This document shows positions 26,918 to 35,925 of a stretch of DNA of 64,000 bases, piece by piece; the first letter of the stretch is position 1; each line of letters opens with the position of its first letter. Position numbers and translations under genes: made by a program. Source of the stretch: Lewinella sp. IMCC34191 (lineage in GTDB: Bacteria; Bacteroidota; Bacteroidia; Chitinophagales; Saprospiraceae); contig NZ_QNQZ01000007.1 in NCBI RefSeq assembly GCF_003390935.1, positions 124,001-188,000 of the forward strand, written 5' to 3'. The notes beneath the pieces were generated by a model. The model saw nothing but the letters and a program-made list of their open reading frames with translations, ran no database searches and was not told where the DNA came from.

Positions 26918-28672
26918 ATGAATCTTCGTTTGTTAGTATTGTCCGCCTTGGTCGGCATGATGTTATGCTGCGCTGGGGAGACTACACCAACCGGCGAATT
27001 TCCGGATAGCAGAAATAGTGAGGAAGTACGGATCGTACTCAAAAGCGAGCCGCCCACGCTCAATCCTTTACTCACCTTACAGAGCGTTACCCGCTACGTA
27101 GCTGAACACATATTTCAGACGCTCAACCGGCATAACCCGGAAACCTACGAGTTGGATCCTGCTCTGGCATCGGTGCCCACCGTCACCTCCCTCCCCGACG
27201 GTGGATTAGCGTACGATTACCGTATAGACAGCCTTGCGCGCTGGCCTAATGGCAGCCGGGTGACGGCTGGTGACGTGATCTTCAGTCTCAAGGCTTTGCT
27301 GAATCCACTAGTTGGCGCGGGACCCTATCGTTCGTATTACAGCATGATCTCGGACGTGGTCATGACCGGAACGGATTCCATGGCCTTCCGTGTGCTCACG
27401 AAGCGACCCTATGTTTTGTCCGCTGAGGCGATCGGTGACCTGTACGTCTTCCCCCGGTACGCCTACGATCCCGAAGGACTACTGGATGATGTGGCTGTAA
27501 AAGAACTCACTGATGCGGAGAATGCCGAACGGCTAAGCGAGACCAACGACGGTATGCGTCGGTTCGCCGATGATTTCAATAGTCCCGAACGCGGCTACAA
27601 GCCGGATAAGATAGTCGGGAGCGGACCCTATGAGTTGAAGTCATGGGAAGACGGGCAGCGAATACGGCTGCGACTCCGGCAGGACTACTGGGCGAAAGAG
27701 CGCCGGGAGGAATACCTGAAGGCTGTACCCCAGGCGTTGACTTTTGAAATTATTTCAGACAACACCACGACGGCCAATGCCCTGCGTGATCAACTGGTAG
27801 ACATGGTTGTCGATATGCCCATCGATCAGTTCCTGATGCTCCGGGACGAGGCCTATCTAAAACCCATTTATGACTTCGTCTCCATTCCAAGTTTTAAATA
27901 TTATTCCATTCTGCTCAATCAGAATGAGCCGATACTGAACGATAGCCTGACCCGTCGCGCTCTGGCCCATACCGTTGACGTGGACCTGCTTATCAAGAAA
28001 TTCTTTCCCGACCTGGCACAGCGGATAACCGGGCCGGTGCTCCCTTCCAAAGATTATTACAACCGCGAGCTCACCCCGCTCTCCTTTGACCTCGACCAAG
28101 CCCGGAAGTTGCTGACGGAGGCCGGTTGGTCGGACACGGACGGGGACGGGATTCTGGATCGACGCCTAAACGGAGATAAACAGGAGCTCAGTTTTACTCT
28201 GCTGACCTATGCCAACCCGGTCAGCGAAGGGGTATGTCTGTACATCGCCCAGACCGCGGCAGAAGTAGGAGTAGATATCAGCGTAGTCAGGCAGGAAGGC
28301 CGGACGCTGATCGATAGACTAAACGCCGGCAATTTCGTGGCCTCATTCTACGGCCTTGGCTTTGACCCCACTCCGGATGATTTCTCCCAGGGATGGTATT
28401 CAACGGCGATTCCGCCCAGCGGTACAAATCGCGGACACTTCAGCAACAGCGAGGCGGACAGCCTGATCCGTCGGATAGCCGCTACCACAGATTCCGTAGC
28501 CAGGGCACCTTTGTACCAGCGTTTTCAGGAGATCGTCTACGAAAATCAACCCATGATCTTTTTGTATTCACCCAACGCAACCTTGGTGGTGTCCAAACGC
28601 CTGGACTATAGCTTAACCCCGCTGGCTCCGAACCTGTATTTTAATGCGATTCGGGTGCGGCCTACTTCTTAA
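26918..28672 (+). CDS. ABC-type peptide-binding protein (SBP_bac_5), lipoprotein-like
   Basis: A 584-residue extracytoplasmic solute-binding protein of the DppA/OppA type. The N-terminus (MNLRLLVLSALVGMMLCCAGE) looks like a lipoprotein signal, though the lipobox MLCC is atypical. Family segments: KSEPPTLNPLLTLQSVTRYV, GSGPYELKSWEDGQRIRLRLR, LTRRALAHTVDVDLLIKKFF and TPDDFSQGWYS. No permease or ATPase gene is adjacent, so its transporter, if any, is encoded elsewhere. I start at 26918, after an upstream in-frame ATG at 26840 that lies in the flotillin hairpin. It runs into the TonB-type gene four bases later. Confidence 0.88.
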   Translation: MNLRLLVLSALVGMMLCCAGETTPTGEFPDSRNSEEVRIVLKSEPPTLNPLLTLQSVTRYVAEHIFQTLNRHNPETYELDPALASVPTVTSLPDGGLAYDYRIDSLARWPNGSRVTAGDVIFSLKALLNPLVGAGPYRSYYSMISDVVMTGTDSMAFRVLTKRPYVLSAEAIGDLYVFPRYAYDPEGLLDDVAVKELTDAENAERLSETNDGMRRFADDFNSPERGYKPDKIVGSGPYELKSWEDGQRIRLRLRQDYWAKERREEYLKAVPQALTFEIISDNTTTANALRDQLVDMVVDMPIDQFLMLRDEAYLKPIYDFVSIPSFKYYSILLNQNEPILNDSLTRRALAHTVDVDLLIKKFFPDLAQRITGPVLPSKDYYNRELTPLSFDLDQARKLLTEAGWSDTDGDGILDRRLNGDKQELSFTLLTYANPVSEGVCLYIAQTAAEVGVDISVVRQEGRTLIDRLNAGNFVASFYGLGFDPTPDDFSQGWYSTAIPPSGTNRGHFSNSEADSLIRRIAATTDSVARAPLYQRFQEIVYENQPMIFLYSPNATLVVSKRLDYSLTPLAPNLYFNAIRVRPTS

Positions 28673-28676
28673 CCGT

Positions 28677-29807
28677 ATGTATCATTTAATTAAAGGCTTT
28701 GTCGGTTTACTGCTTCTGCTTCCGCTGTGGGTGAGTGGCCAGGATACGACGCAAACCGTTGCGATCGATACGACTATCTACAGCTTTGCCGACGAGGCTC
28801 CCCGATTTCCTAGTCCCTGTGAGCAATACGACACGACTGCTGCGGCCAAGTCACAGTGTGCGCAGCAATTCCTACTCGACTACGTTTACAAAAGAGCGCT
28901 ATACCCGGCGGAAGCGCGGGAGCAGAATATCAGTGGAACCGCCGTCGTCGCCTTTATCGTAGAACCCAACGGAATGATTAACCGCCCGGAGATACTTCGC
29001 GATCCCGGTGGTGGCATCGGCATATCGGCTCTCCGTAGTGTAATTGGGATGAGCAGGGAAGTCCTATGGCGCCCCGCCATTAAGGACAGTGTGCCGGTTC
29101 GCTTTCGATTCGTCCTTCCCATCCGTTTCCGACTGGAAGAACCCAAGCCCTACGTCGTTATAGGCAGGGATACGGTGTATACCGATCTCACGCAGTCAGC
29201 GAGCTTTGTTAGCAACGACGGCGATCTGGCGGGCTATCTCGATGGGGTGATTGATTACCCCGATATTCCTCAGGACAGCTGCGCGACCGGCCAAATGGAT
29301 ATGCAGCTCTTCATACATCCTACCGGCCTGGTGACCGTCAACGACATCATCGACTATAATAACCTCGGGGTAGATTTCACCAGTGAGGCAATCGATGCCG
29401 CGACGGGAACCTTCAATCAGTGGATACCTGCGGAATTCGAGGGTAAAAAGGTGACCAGCGCCCAGGATGTAACCCTGAATTTCATTCCTACGGACGAGGG
29501 CTGTGCTTACGTTGTCGACGACTACAGCCAGGCTCTGCGATTAATGCAGGACGCCCAAGCGATGCTCACCGACTCTACTGCTTTTCCCGAAGCGCTAATC
29601 AAAATGGACGAGGCCGTGGACCTGTTTCCCCGTGACGGTCGCTTTCGTATCATCAGGGGCCAAGCTCGCCTGGACAAGAACATGCTCGCCGAAGCCTGTG
29701 AGGATCTGACGCTCGCCCGTTCCATAGCGCTGATCGATTGGTACGATTCCCTTTTGCCGCTCATTTGTCGGCCTGCCGGTACCGAAGAGGAAGAGGAAGA
29801 GGAATAG
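28677..29807 (+). CDS. Secreted protein with two TonB-C-like domains
   Basis: A 376-residue protein with signal peptide 1-21 (WVSGQ). Residues about 75-165 match a TonB C-terminal fold (GTAVVAFIVEPNGMINRPEI, EVLWRPAIKDSVPVRFRFVLPIRF). A second, weaker copy lies at about 190-280 (GQMDMQLFIHPTGLVTVNDI). A TPR-like helical end follows (about 290-370) and the tail is TEEEEEEE. It lacks the N-terminal membrane helix of a true TonB, so a direct link to the proton motive force is doubtful. It begins four bases after the preceding gene and ends 56 bases before a 42-bp palindrome. Confidence 0.75.
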   Translation: MYHLIKGFVGLLLLLPLWVSGQDTTQTVAIDTTIYSFADEAPRFPSPCEQYDTTAAAKSQCAQQFLLDYVYKRALYPAEAREQNISGTAVVAFIVEPNGMINRPEILRDPGGGIGISALRSVIGMSREVLWRPAIKDSVPVRFRFVLPIRFRLEEPKPYVVIGRDTVYTDLTQSASFVSNDGDLAGYLDGVIDYPDIPQDSCATGQMDMQLFIHPTGLVTVNDIIDYNNLGVDFTSEAIDAATGTFNQWIPAEFEGKKVTSAQDVTLNFIPTDEGCAYVVDDYSQALRLMQDAQAMLTDSTAFPEALIKMDEAVDLFPRDGRFRIIRGQARLDKNMLAEACEDLTLARSIALIDWYDSLLPLICRPAGTEEEEEEE

Positions 29808-29863
29808 AGGGCAGGTGCTTACTTCACCGCTCACTAACATGCTCACCCAACTTCCGTAAAGCG

Positions 29864-29905
29864 CCGAACCCGGTCGTGGATGGTACCATCCACGACCGGG
29901 TTCGG
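29864..29905. terminator. 42-bp perfect palindrome between convergent genes
   Basis: Positions 29864-29884 are the exact reverse complement of 29885-29905, starting CCGAACCCGG and centred on GGTACC. The RNA from either strand would form a 20-bp stem with almost no loop. It sits between the TonB-type gene and sucA, tail to tail, so it probably stops both transcripts. No T run is present on either side. Confidence 0.7.
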
Positions 29906-29944
29906 ATATCGGTAATAAGCTGAGATCGGGTGGCGAACTCCGTT

Positions 29945-32722
29945 CTACGCCTTTTCGAACGCCGCCTCCACGAGGCTTTTTTGCTCTTTGGCGTGTACCG
30001 GTTTGTAACCGGTAGCTGGCGAGGCCGTCGCCGGTCGTCCGACATAGCGGAGAATTTGGTTCAGCCCCAGGCTCTTGTTGTACAGAAACTGATCGCTGAT
30101 ATAGCTCCACGCTCCCGCATTTCGACTTTCTTCCTGCACCCACAACATTTCGGCGTCGGCGTAGCGCTCCCGAATCTGCTTGATCTGCTTGATGGGTAAA
30201 GGGAAGAGTTGCTCGATGCGGACAATAGCTACGTCGTCCCGTTTCTCTTCCTCCTTGTAAGCTACCAGGTCGAAGTAGACCTTCCCCGAACAGAGAAGAA
30301 GCCGCTTAATACCGGAAGCATCCTTTACCGTCGGGTCATCAAGGACCTCCTGGAAGCGCGTTCCCGGTCCAAATTCGTCGACGGAACTGACTGCCCGATC
30401 GTTACGCAGGCCGGATTTCGGCGTCATGACGATGAGTGGCTTACGGAAATTCCAGGTCAACTGACGCCGCAGCAGGTGGAACATGTTGGCCGGCAGGGTA
30501 GGGTTGGCGACGATCATGTTGAACTCCGCGCATAGCTGAAGGAAACGTTCCAGGCGGGCGCTGCTGTGCTCGGGTCCCTGTCCCTCGTAGCCGTGGGGAA
30601 GCAGTACGGTCAAACCGTTCATGCGGCCCCACTTGCTTTCGCCGCTGCTTATAAACTGGTCGAAGATGGTCATCGCTCCGTTGGCAAAATCACCGAACTG
30701 AGCTTCCCAGATTACCAGATTATCGGGGCTGGCGGTGCTATAACCGTATTCGAAGCCAAGCACGGCGTATTCCGAAAGCAGCGAATTAAAAATCCGCATC
30801 TTCCCCTGGTCCTCGCTTAGTCCATCCAGGCGATTATAGGTGCTCTCTCCGTCCTGGCTTTTGAGTACCAGGTGTCGGTGACTGAAAGTGCCACGGCGTA
30901 CGTCCTGACCGGACATGCGAACGTCATGGCCCTCCATCAGCAGGGTGGCGTAGGCACTGAGTTCCCCGAGGGCCCAGTCCAGTTGATCTTTGTTGACCGA
31001 CTGTTCGTAGTTGTTGTAGAGGCGGTTAACCTTGTTCACAGGTTCGAAGCCATCGGGTAGGGTAGTGATGTGCTTCAGGATGGCCTTCATCTTGTCGATA
31101 GAGACTCCGGTCACCGGAGATTCCTCGAAGTAGCTGTACTCCCAGTGGTCGCGATTGAGTTCACTCCACGCCTTCTCCGGTGGTTGGTAGCTGTAGGGGA
31201 GGTCGCTGTTCTTTACCTTGGTGTGAACGGACTGAAGCTGAGACTTAAACTTCTTGGCCATTTCCTTGGCCAGCTTCGAGTCGACGTCCTTACGGGAGAC
31301 GAGTTGCTCGGTGTATACCTGCCGGACATTCGGGTGTCGCTTTACGCGCTCGTACATACCCGGTTGGGTGTAGCCCGGGTCATCACCCTCGTTGTGGCCG
31401 TTCTTCCGGTAGCAGAGCATATCGATGAAGACATCGGAGTTAAACCGATTGCGGTACTCCATTGCCAGCTTGGATACGTAGTACACCGCCTCGGGGTCGT
31501 CCCCGTTGACGTGGAAAACCGGAGCTTCGATTACCGTGGCCACCCCACTGGCGTAGATACTGGTGCGAGCATCCTCGTAATCGGTGGTAAAGCCGATCTG
31601 GTTGTTAATGATCAGGTGAATGGTTCCACCGGTGGTATAGGCTTCGAGCCCGCTCATCTGGGCGGTTTCGAATACTACCCCCTGACCGGCAACGGCAGCG
31701 TCGCCATGCACCAGAATGGGGACGATCTTGTCGTAATCGTTGGCGTAGAGAACATCCGCCTTCGCACGGGCAAAACCTTCCACGACCGGTCCGACGGCCT
31801 CGAGGTGGCTGGGGTTAGGGGCCAGTTTGACGTTCACGGATTTGTCGGTCCGGGTAGCGATGATGGAGCTGTACCCCATGTGGTACTTCACGTCGCCGTC
31901 ACCCCTAAGCTTATCGGGAATGACTCCCTCGAACTCCTGAAAGATGCTCTCGTAGCTCTTGCCCATAATATTGGCGAGCACGTTTAGACGTCCGCGGTGG
32001 GCCATACCGATCACCACTTCCTCCACGCCATCACGCGAGGCCTCGGAAATGATCGTATCCAGCACCACGATGGCGGCTTCTCCGCCTTCCAGTCCGAAAC
32101 GCTTCTGGGCGGGGTACTTGGTTTTGAGGAAGTCCTCAAATCCGACCGCGTCGTTGAGCGTTTCCAGGATGTGCCGTTTGTCGTCGATATCCAGGCCGTA
32201 TGCTTCCTCCGGGTGGTGTTTCTCGATACGCTCCCGTAGCCAGCGGCGCTTCTCCCGGTGGAAGATGTGATCGGTTTCAAAACCGATGCTGCTCAGGTAA
32301 ATCCGGTTGAGGTTCGCGACGATTTGCCGCAGGGTACTCCCTTCCGGCATGAACAAGTGGTGGGCGGCTTTGAAGGACGTATCCAGATCTTCCTCGCCCA
32401 GATTGAAATCTTCCAGGTTGAGGCCTGCCTCCGGATCCTTAAATTCCTGGATCGGGTCGATGCTGGATGCGACGTGCCCCCGGATACGGTAGGCTTTGAT
32501 CAGCGCGAATACATTGAGCTCCTTCTGAACGTGCGTCCAATCTACTTCGCCCTCCCCGGTGGTGGGTAGGCCGGAGCCGCCGGATTTTTCCGAGCCGTAA
32601 TCAAACCCGAGAAAGAAATCCCGCCAACTATCGTCTACGGAATCGGGTGATGCTACGTACTGCTGATATAGCTTTTCGATATAGCCCGGATGGGCGTTTG
32701 CCAGGTGCGAATAATTACTCAT
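29945..32722 (-). CDS. sucA: 2-oxoglutarate dehydrogenase E1 component
   Basis: The thiamine-diphosphate decarboxylase of the 2-oxoglutarate dehydrogenase complex (TCA cycle). The 925-residue protein has the E1o N-terminal segment (YQQYVASPDSVDDSWRDFF), the region IGMAHRGRLNVLANIMGK, the ThDP motif GDAAVAGQGVVFE and LIINNQIGFTT, and the C-terminal LLPHGYEGQGPEHSSARLERFLQ. I start at 32722 (MSNYSHLANAHPGYIE); the in-frame ATG at 32800 lies inside the SDR gene. No sucB gene is next to it. It lies downstream of the SDR gene, with 45 bases between. Confidence 0.97.
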   Translation of the reverse strand: MSNYSHLANAHPGYIEKLYQQYVASPDSVDDSWRDFFLGFDYGSEKSGGSGLPTTGEGEVDWTHVQKELNVFALIKAYRIRGHVASSIDPIQEFKDPEAGLNLEDFNLGEEDLDTSFKAAHHLFMPEGSTLRQIVANLNRIYLSSIGFETDHIFHREKRRWLRERIEKHHPEEAYGLDIDDKRHILETLNDAVGFEDFLKTKYPAQKRFGLEGGEAAIVVLDTIISEASRDGVEEVVIGMAHRGRLNVLANIMGKSYESIFQEFEGVIPDKLRGDGDVKYHMGYSSIIATRTDKSVNVKLAPNPSHLEAVGPVVEGFARAKADVLYANDYDKIVPILVHGDAAVAGQGVVFETAQMSGLEAYTTGGTIHLIINNQIGFTTDYEDARTSIYASGVATVIEAPVFHVNGDDPEAVYYVSKLAMEYRNRFNSDVFIDMLCYRKNGHNEGDDPGYTQPGMYERVKRHPNVRQVYTEQLVSRKDVDSKLAKEMAKKFKSQLQSVHTKVKNSDLPYSYQPPEKAWSELNRDHWEYSYFEESPVTGVSIDKMKAILKHITTLPDGFEPVNKVNRLYNNYEQSVNKDQLDWALGELSAYATLLMEGHDVRMSGQDVRRGTFSHRHLVLKSQDGESTYNRLDGLSEDQGKMRIFNSLLSEYAVLGFEYGYSTASPDNLVIWEAQFGDFANGAMTIFDQFISSGESKWGRMNGLTVLLPHGYEGQGPEHSSARLERFLQLCAEFNMIVANPTLPANMFHLLRRQLTWNFRKPLIVMTPKSGLRNDRAVSSVDEFGPGTRFQEVLDDPTVKDASGIKRLLLCSGKVYFDLVAYKEEEKRDDVAIVRIEQLFPLPIKQIKQIRERYADAEMLWVQEESRNAGAWSYISDQFLYNKSLGLNQILRYVGRPATASPATGYKPVHAKEQKSLVEAAFEKA

Positions 32723-32766
32723 AATAGTTTTTTTCAACGCCTTCCCCAAGCGGTTGTTCAACCCAT

Positions 32767-33564
32767 TTACCCGTAGTATCGACCCAGTACCCATTCCCAC
32801 GCGCGGCCGGGTAAAAGACGGTGTGCTAAGGTGCTGATTTTTTGGATGGGTTCACCAATAACGTACTGCGGGCTTAACTGGTCTTTGCCCAGGATTTTAA
32901 ATATCTGCTCCGCTACGTAATCCGCCGTCATCCCGTGGTCCACGTTCCCCGCCATGGCGTCGTCCGCTCGCCGGTACCGCTCGCGGTAAAGGCTATTCAC
33001 CTCCGCAGCGGGTTGCCGGTACTGGGTGGCGATCGAGTTGGTGGCAATGTCGCCCGGACTGATACAGGCCACCTGCACATTGGAACCCTGTAATTCCAGC
33101 CGTAGACTGTCGGAGAGCGCGATGACACCGGCTTTGCTGGCACAGTACACCGACCGAAAAGGAATACCCATATGTCCGGCGATACTACTCACGAGTAACA
33201 ACCGACCGCGTGGACTCTCGCGCAGGTAGGGGAGGGTGGCCTGACAAAGATTCCAGCTTCCCCAGAAATTCGTTTCCATGATGCGGCGGGCACGCGGCGT
33301 GGGCATATCCTCCACCGGACCGGCGCCGCCGATGCCGGCGCAGTGGATGACCGCGTCCAGCCGCCCCTCAACGGCGACTAATTCACCCATGGCCTCTTGG
33401 AGACTGGTTTCGTCACTTATATCGGCGGGAAGGGGCGTTACCCCGGGCAGGTCAACCGTCCTGCGGCTCATACCGTAAACCCGCCAGTCGTGGCGGGCCA
33501 GCAGCGGGGCGAGCGCTTCACCGAGGCCGGAAGAGGCACCCGTAACGAGCGCGACATGTTGCAT
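32767..33564 (-). CDS. Short-chain dehydrogenase/reductase
   Basis: An NAD(P)-dependent oxidoreductase of 265 residues with a Rossmann fold. Cofactor motif TGASSGLGEAL (about 8-18), structural HCAGIGG, catalytic Ser in LLVSSIAGHMG and YCASK with the catalytic Tyr and Lys (about 153-157). The C-terminal part (IGEPIQKISTLAHRLLPGRAWEWVL) is typical of classical SDRs acting on lipid-like or sugar substrates, but the substrate is not deducible. It is upstream of sucA on the same strand. Confidence 0.9.
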   Translation of the reverse strand: MQHVALVTGASSGLGEALAPLLARHDWRVYGMSRRTVDLPGVTPLPADISDETSLQEAMGELVAVEGRLDAVIHCAGIGGAGPVEDMPTPRARRIMETNFWGSWNLCQATLPYLRESPRGRLLLVSSIAGHMGIPFRSVYCASKAGVIALSDSLRLELQGSNVQVACISPGDIATNSIATQYRQPAAEVNSLYRERYRRADDAMAGNVDHGMTADYVAEQIFKILGKDQLSPQYVIGEPIQKISTLAHRLLPGRAWEWVLGRYYG

Positions 33565-33636
33565 GGAATTGACTTTGGATTCGGCAAATAACGGAACTTA
33601 TACAGCAAACGGCCGGTCAGATGCGTTAGGGTACCG

Positions 33637-33644
33637 TACCTTTG
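33637..33644 (+). promoter_or_regulatory. -7 box of the HAD-like gene
   Basis: TACCTTTG, an exact TAnnTTTG match, about 90 bases before the ATG at 33734. No convincing -33 element. Confidence 0.45.
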
Positions 33645-33733
33645 CATCATTACGGCTTGAAATCGCTCCCCTTTCGGCCTTCCCGGCGGCGGGCGTCCAG
33701 GCTATAAATCGACCCGGAATACCACAAAATAGT

Positions 33734-34165
33734 ATGGCTACCCCCGAAAAAGACTTGGAAACAACCTTCAACGAAAAAGGCGAACTCATCAGCCCGGTCC
33801 TCCCCGCAGGCGTCAAGAACTTCTTGATCGACATCGACGGCACGGTGTGTGACGATATCCCCAACGAAGAACCGGAGCGTATGTCTACCTGCCTGCCCTA
33901 CCCGGATGCGCTGCGCATCGTCAACAAATGGTACGAGGATGGGCACATCATCACCTTCTTCACCTCACGGACCGAAGAACACCGCGAGATAACCGAAGAG
34001 TGGCTCAACCGTCATAACTTCAAATACCACGGGATGCTCATGGGTAAGCCCCGGGGTGGTAACTACCATTGGATCGATAATCACATCGTCAAGGCCACCC
34101 GCTTTAAGGGTAAGTTCACCGATCTGATCGTTAAAAATCGCGACGTCGAGGTTTTCAACGATTAA
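33734..34165 (+). CDS. HAD-like phosphatase domain protein
   Basis: A 143-residue cytoplasmic protein with the HAD motif I FLIDIDGTVCDD (residues about 30-41, both Asp present), motif II region FFTSRTEEHREITEEWL (Thr/Ser) and a late HWIDNHIVKATRF where motif IV usually sits. Relatives are often named phosphoheptose isomerase or capsule-biosynthesis phosphatase by transfer, but the sequence only supports a small HAD fold. I start at 33734 (MATPEKDLETTF). The 389 bases after it contain a candidate RNA. Confidence 0.75.
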   Translation: MATPEKDLETTFNEKGELISPVLPAGVKNFLIDIDGTVCDDIPNEEPERMSTCLPYPDALRIVNKWYEDGHIITFFTSRTEEHREITEEWLNRHNFKYHGMLMGKPRGGNYHWIDNHIVKATRFKGKFTDLIVKNRDVEVFND

Positions 34166-34301
34166 GACGCTTACCCCCGGGATTCTCTTCCGGTAGATTC
34201 ATTCCTTTCTTTGTTGGTTACGGACGCATAATCCGACACGTGTTTACAATCGGTAATGCCGATTTTCACGCGGCCTGGTTGATGAAAACACCAAATAGGT
34301 G

Positions 34302-34332
34302 TTGCGCCGTGTATTTGCAAGCCCTATATTTG
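34302..34332 (+). promoter_or_regulatory. Promoter in the intergenic region before a candidate RNA
   Basis: TTG (34302-34304), 20 bases, then TATATTTG (34325-34332), a full match to the Bacteroidota -33/-7 pattern. No ORF follows on this strand before a terminator at 34516. Confidence 0.6.
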
Positions 34333-34337
34333 AAGTA

Positions 34338-34556
34338 GCCACCTTTGGTTCGTAGTTCATCGTCCTTGCCTATCTGCCTGACGATCGCGTTCGATACTAA
34401 TAGATACTACGGATCAGCCTTGTGAATGTAACGAAGAGACCTTTGATAAAACGCAAAGGCACGGGCGAACGCTTGTTCGCCCGGCCTTCCTGAAGCTTTT
34501 TAATTTACCATGTTGACACCCCGGGGATCCAATGCGATACCCGGGGTGTTTTCTTT
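34338..34556 (+). ncRNA. Candidate structured small RNA, about 215 nt
   Basis: A promoter of good quality at 34302-34332 and an intrinsic terminator at 34516-34556 bracket a segment with no ORF. Inside are the hairpins CCTTTG/CAAAGG near 34440-34459 and CGGGCGAAC/GTTCGCCCG (9 bp, loop GCTT) at 34462-34483. The ends and the boundaries are guesses. It does not match a known RNA that I recognise. It could instead be a long leader or 3' trailer without function. Confidence 0.4.
34516..34556 (+). terminator. Plus-strand intrinsic terminator
   Basis: ACACCCCGGG pairs perfectly with CCCGGGGTGT (10 bp, 14-nt loop), followed by TTTCTTTATT. It lies just before the convergent 3' end of the adaptor gene (stop at 34555). 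Confidence 0.75.
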
Positions 34557-35904
34557 ATTCCTGGTTATCCGCGTAGTAGGTGTCTTTCTCCACTACCTGT
34601 ACCTTTTCACCGGAACTGAGGGTGCGGCTAAGGGCGGTGTAGGGACCGGCCACAACCAGCTGACCCGCTTCAGCGCCCGTCAGAATCTGTATGTATTTGG
34701 CATCCTGCAGGCCGGTAGTTACGGGTACCTGAGCGATGGTGTCATTCTGCACGAGGAAGATCACCTCCTGTAAGTCAGCGGTGCCGGTCATCTCGTCGCT
34801 TTCCGAATCCATTTCCCGGGTGGCCACCGATTCAATGGGAACGCTCACCGCGTCCTCCGCCAGTTTAGTCAGGATATCGACGCTCGCGGACATGCCCGGG
34901 CGAAAAGGGTAGGTGTTGCCTTCGGAGATGAGTTCGTTGTAGCTCTCCTGGTCGATACTGATGCGGACCTCGAAGTTGGTGACCTGGTCACTATTGAGCA
35001 CATTGTCGGCCAGCCCCGCCGTCGTGCTGCTGTTCGCGATTTGCGTCACCGTGCCGGAAAACGTCCGGTTGAGGTAAGCGTCCACTTCGATCTCCGCCTT
35101 ATCGCCGAGGCTGACGGAGGGTACGTCGTTTTCGCTCACTTCCACCCGTACTTCCATGGCATTCAGGTTCGCAATGCGCATCAGTTCGGTACCCGTCATC
35201 TGTATGGTACCGACTACGCGTTCGCCCTGCTCGACATTCAGTAGGGAAACGACACCGCCCATGGGGGCGTAGATCGTGGTACGGCGAAGACTTGTCCGTA
35301 ATTCGTTCAGGGTAGCCTCGCTGGACTCAATATTGTACTGGGCACCGCGGGCGCTTTCTTCCGCTGCCTGAATGTTGCTTTCCGCGGCACTCAGGTTGGC
35401 TTCGAGGCCGCGCACGTTGGCCTGGCTGGTTTGCAGCTCCGCCTCGCTGATGACGCCGTCCTGGTAGAGCTGCTGGTTACGTTCCAAAATTTCCTCGGCA
35501 TTAGCGAGCTGCGCGGCAATCTGTTCCCGTTGGGCTTGCTGCGTTTTGATTTGTGCGCGGGCATTCGCGAGCTGTGCTTTACTGCTATTCACGCCGGCGA
35601 CACCGCGGGCAACCTGTGACTGATAGGCGTCGGCGTCGATCTTGGCCAACAACTGGTTGGGTACGACGCTATCTCCTTCCTCGACGTAGAGTTCGACCAC
35701 CTCTCCCGATACGTCCGAGCTGATCTTTACTTCCGTCTGGGGAAATATTTTACCACTGGCGCTGACGACCTCCTGAAGGTCACGAAGCTCCACCTCCTGG
35801 GCGAATACCCGGGTACCCTCTTCGGGCCGGTTGCTAACGATGAGGCCGACGACGACGGCAAGAATGATAACGGCCAGGACCAGAAATATGGCTTTGCGAG
35901 ACAT
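34555..35904 (-). CDS. MacA/HlyD-type periplasmic adaptor protein
   Basis: A 449-residue membrane-fusion protein of a tripartite efflux or export system. An N-terminal membrane helix covers 5-24. Paired lipoyl halves (SGKIFPQTEVKISSDVSGEVVEL and TTIYAPMGGVVSLLNVEQGERV) flank a coiled-coil hairpin of about 100 residues (AQLANARAQIKTQQ... LQTSQANVRGLEANLSAAE). A beta-barrel and membrane-proximal part follow. It is the last gene of the run, 21 bases after the TolC gene. The usual inner-membrane pump (MacB or RND) is absent. Confidence 0.92.
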   Translation of the reverse strand: MSRKAIFLVLAVIILAVVVGLIVSNRPEEGTRVFAQEVELRDLQEVVSASGKIFPQTEVKISSDVSGEVVELYVEEGDSVVPNQLLAKIDADAYQSQVARGVAGVNSSKAQLANARAQIKTQQAQREQIAAQLANAEEILERNQQLYQDGVISEAELQTSQANVRGLEANLSAAESNIQAAEESARGAQYNIESSEATLNELRTSLRRTTIYAPMGGVVSLLNVEQGERVVGTIQMTGTELMRIANLNAMEVRVEVSENDVPSVSLGDKAEIEVDAYLNRTFSGTVTQIANSSTTAGLADNVLNSDQVTNFEVRISIDQESYNELISEGNTYPFRPGMSASVDILTKLAEDAVSVPIESVATREMDSESDEMTGTADLQEVIFLVQNDTIAQVPVTTGLQDAKYIQILTGAEAGQLVVAGPYTALSRTLSSGEKVQVVEKDTYYADNQE

Positions 35905-35925
35905 GCTAGATAAAATTTGCTGTGG

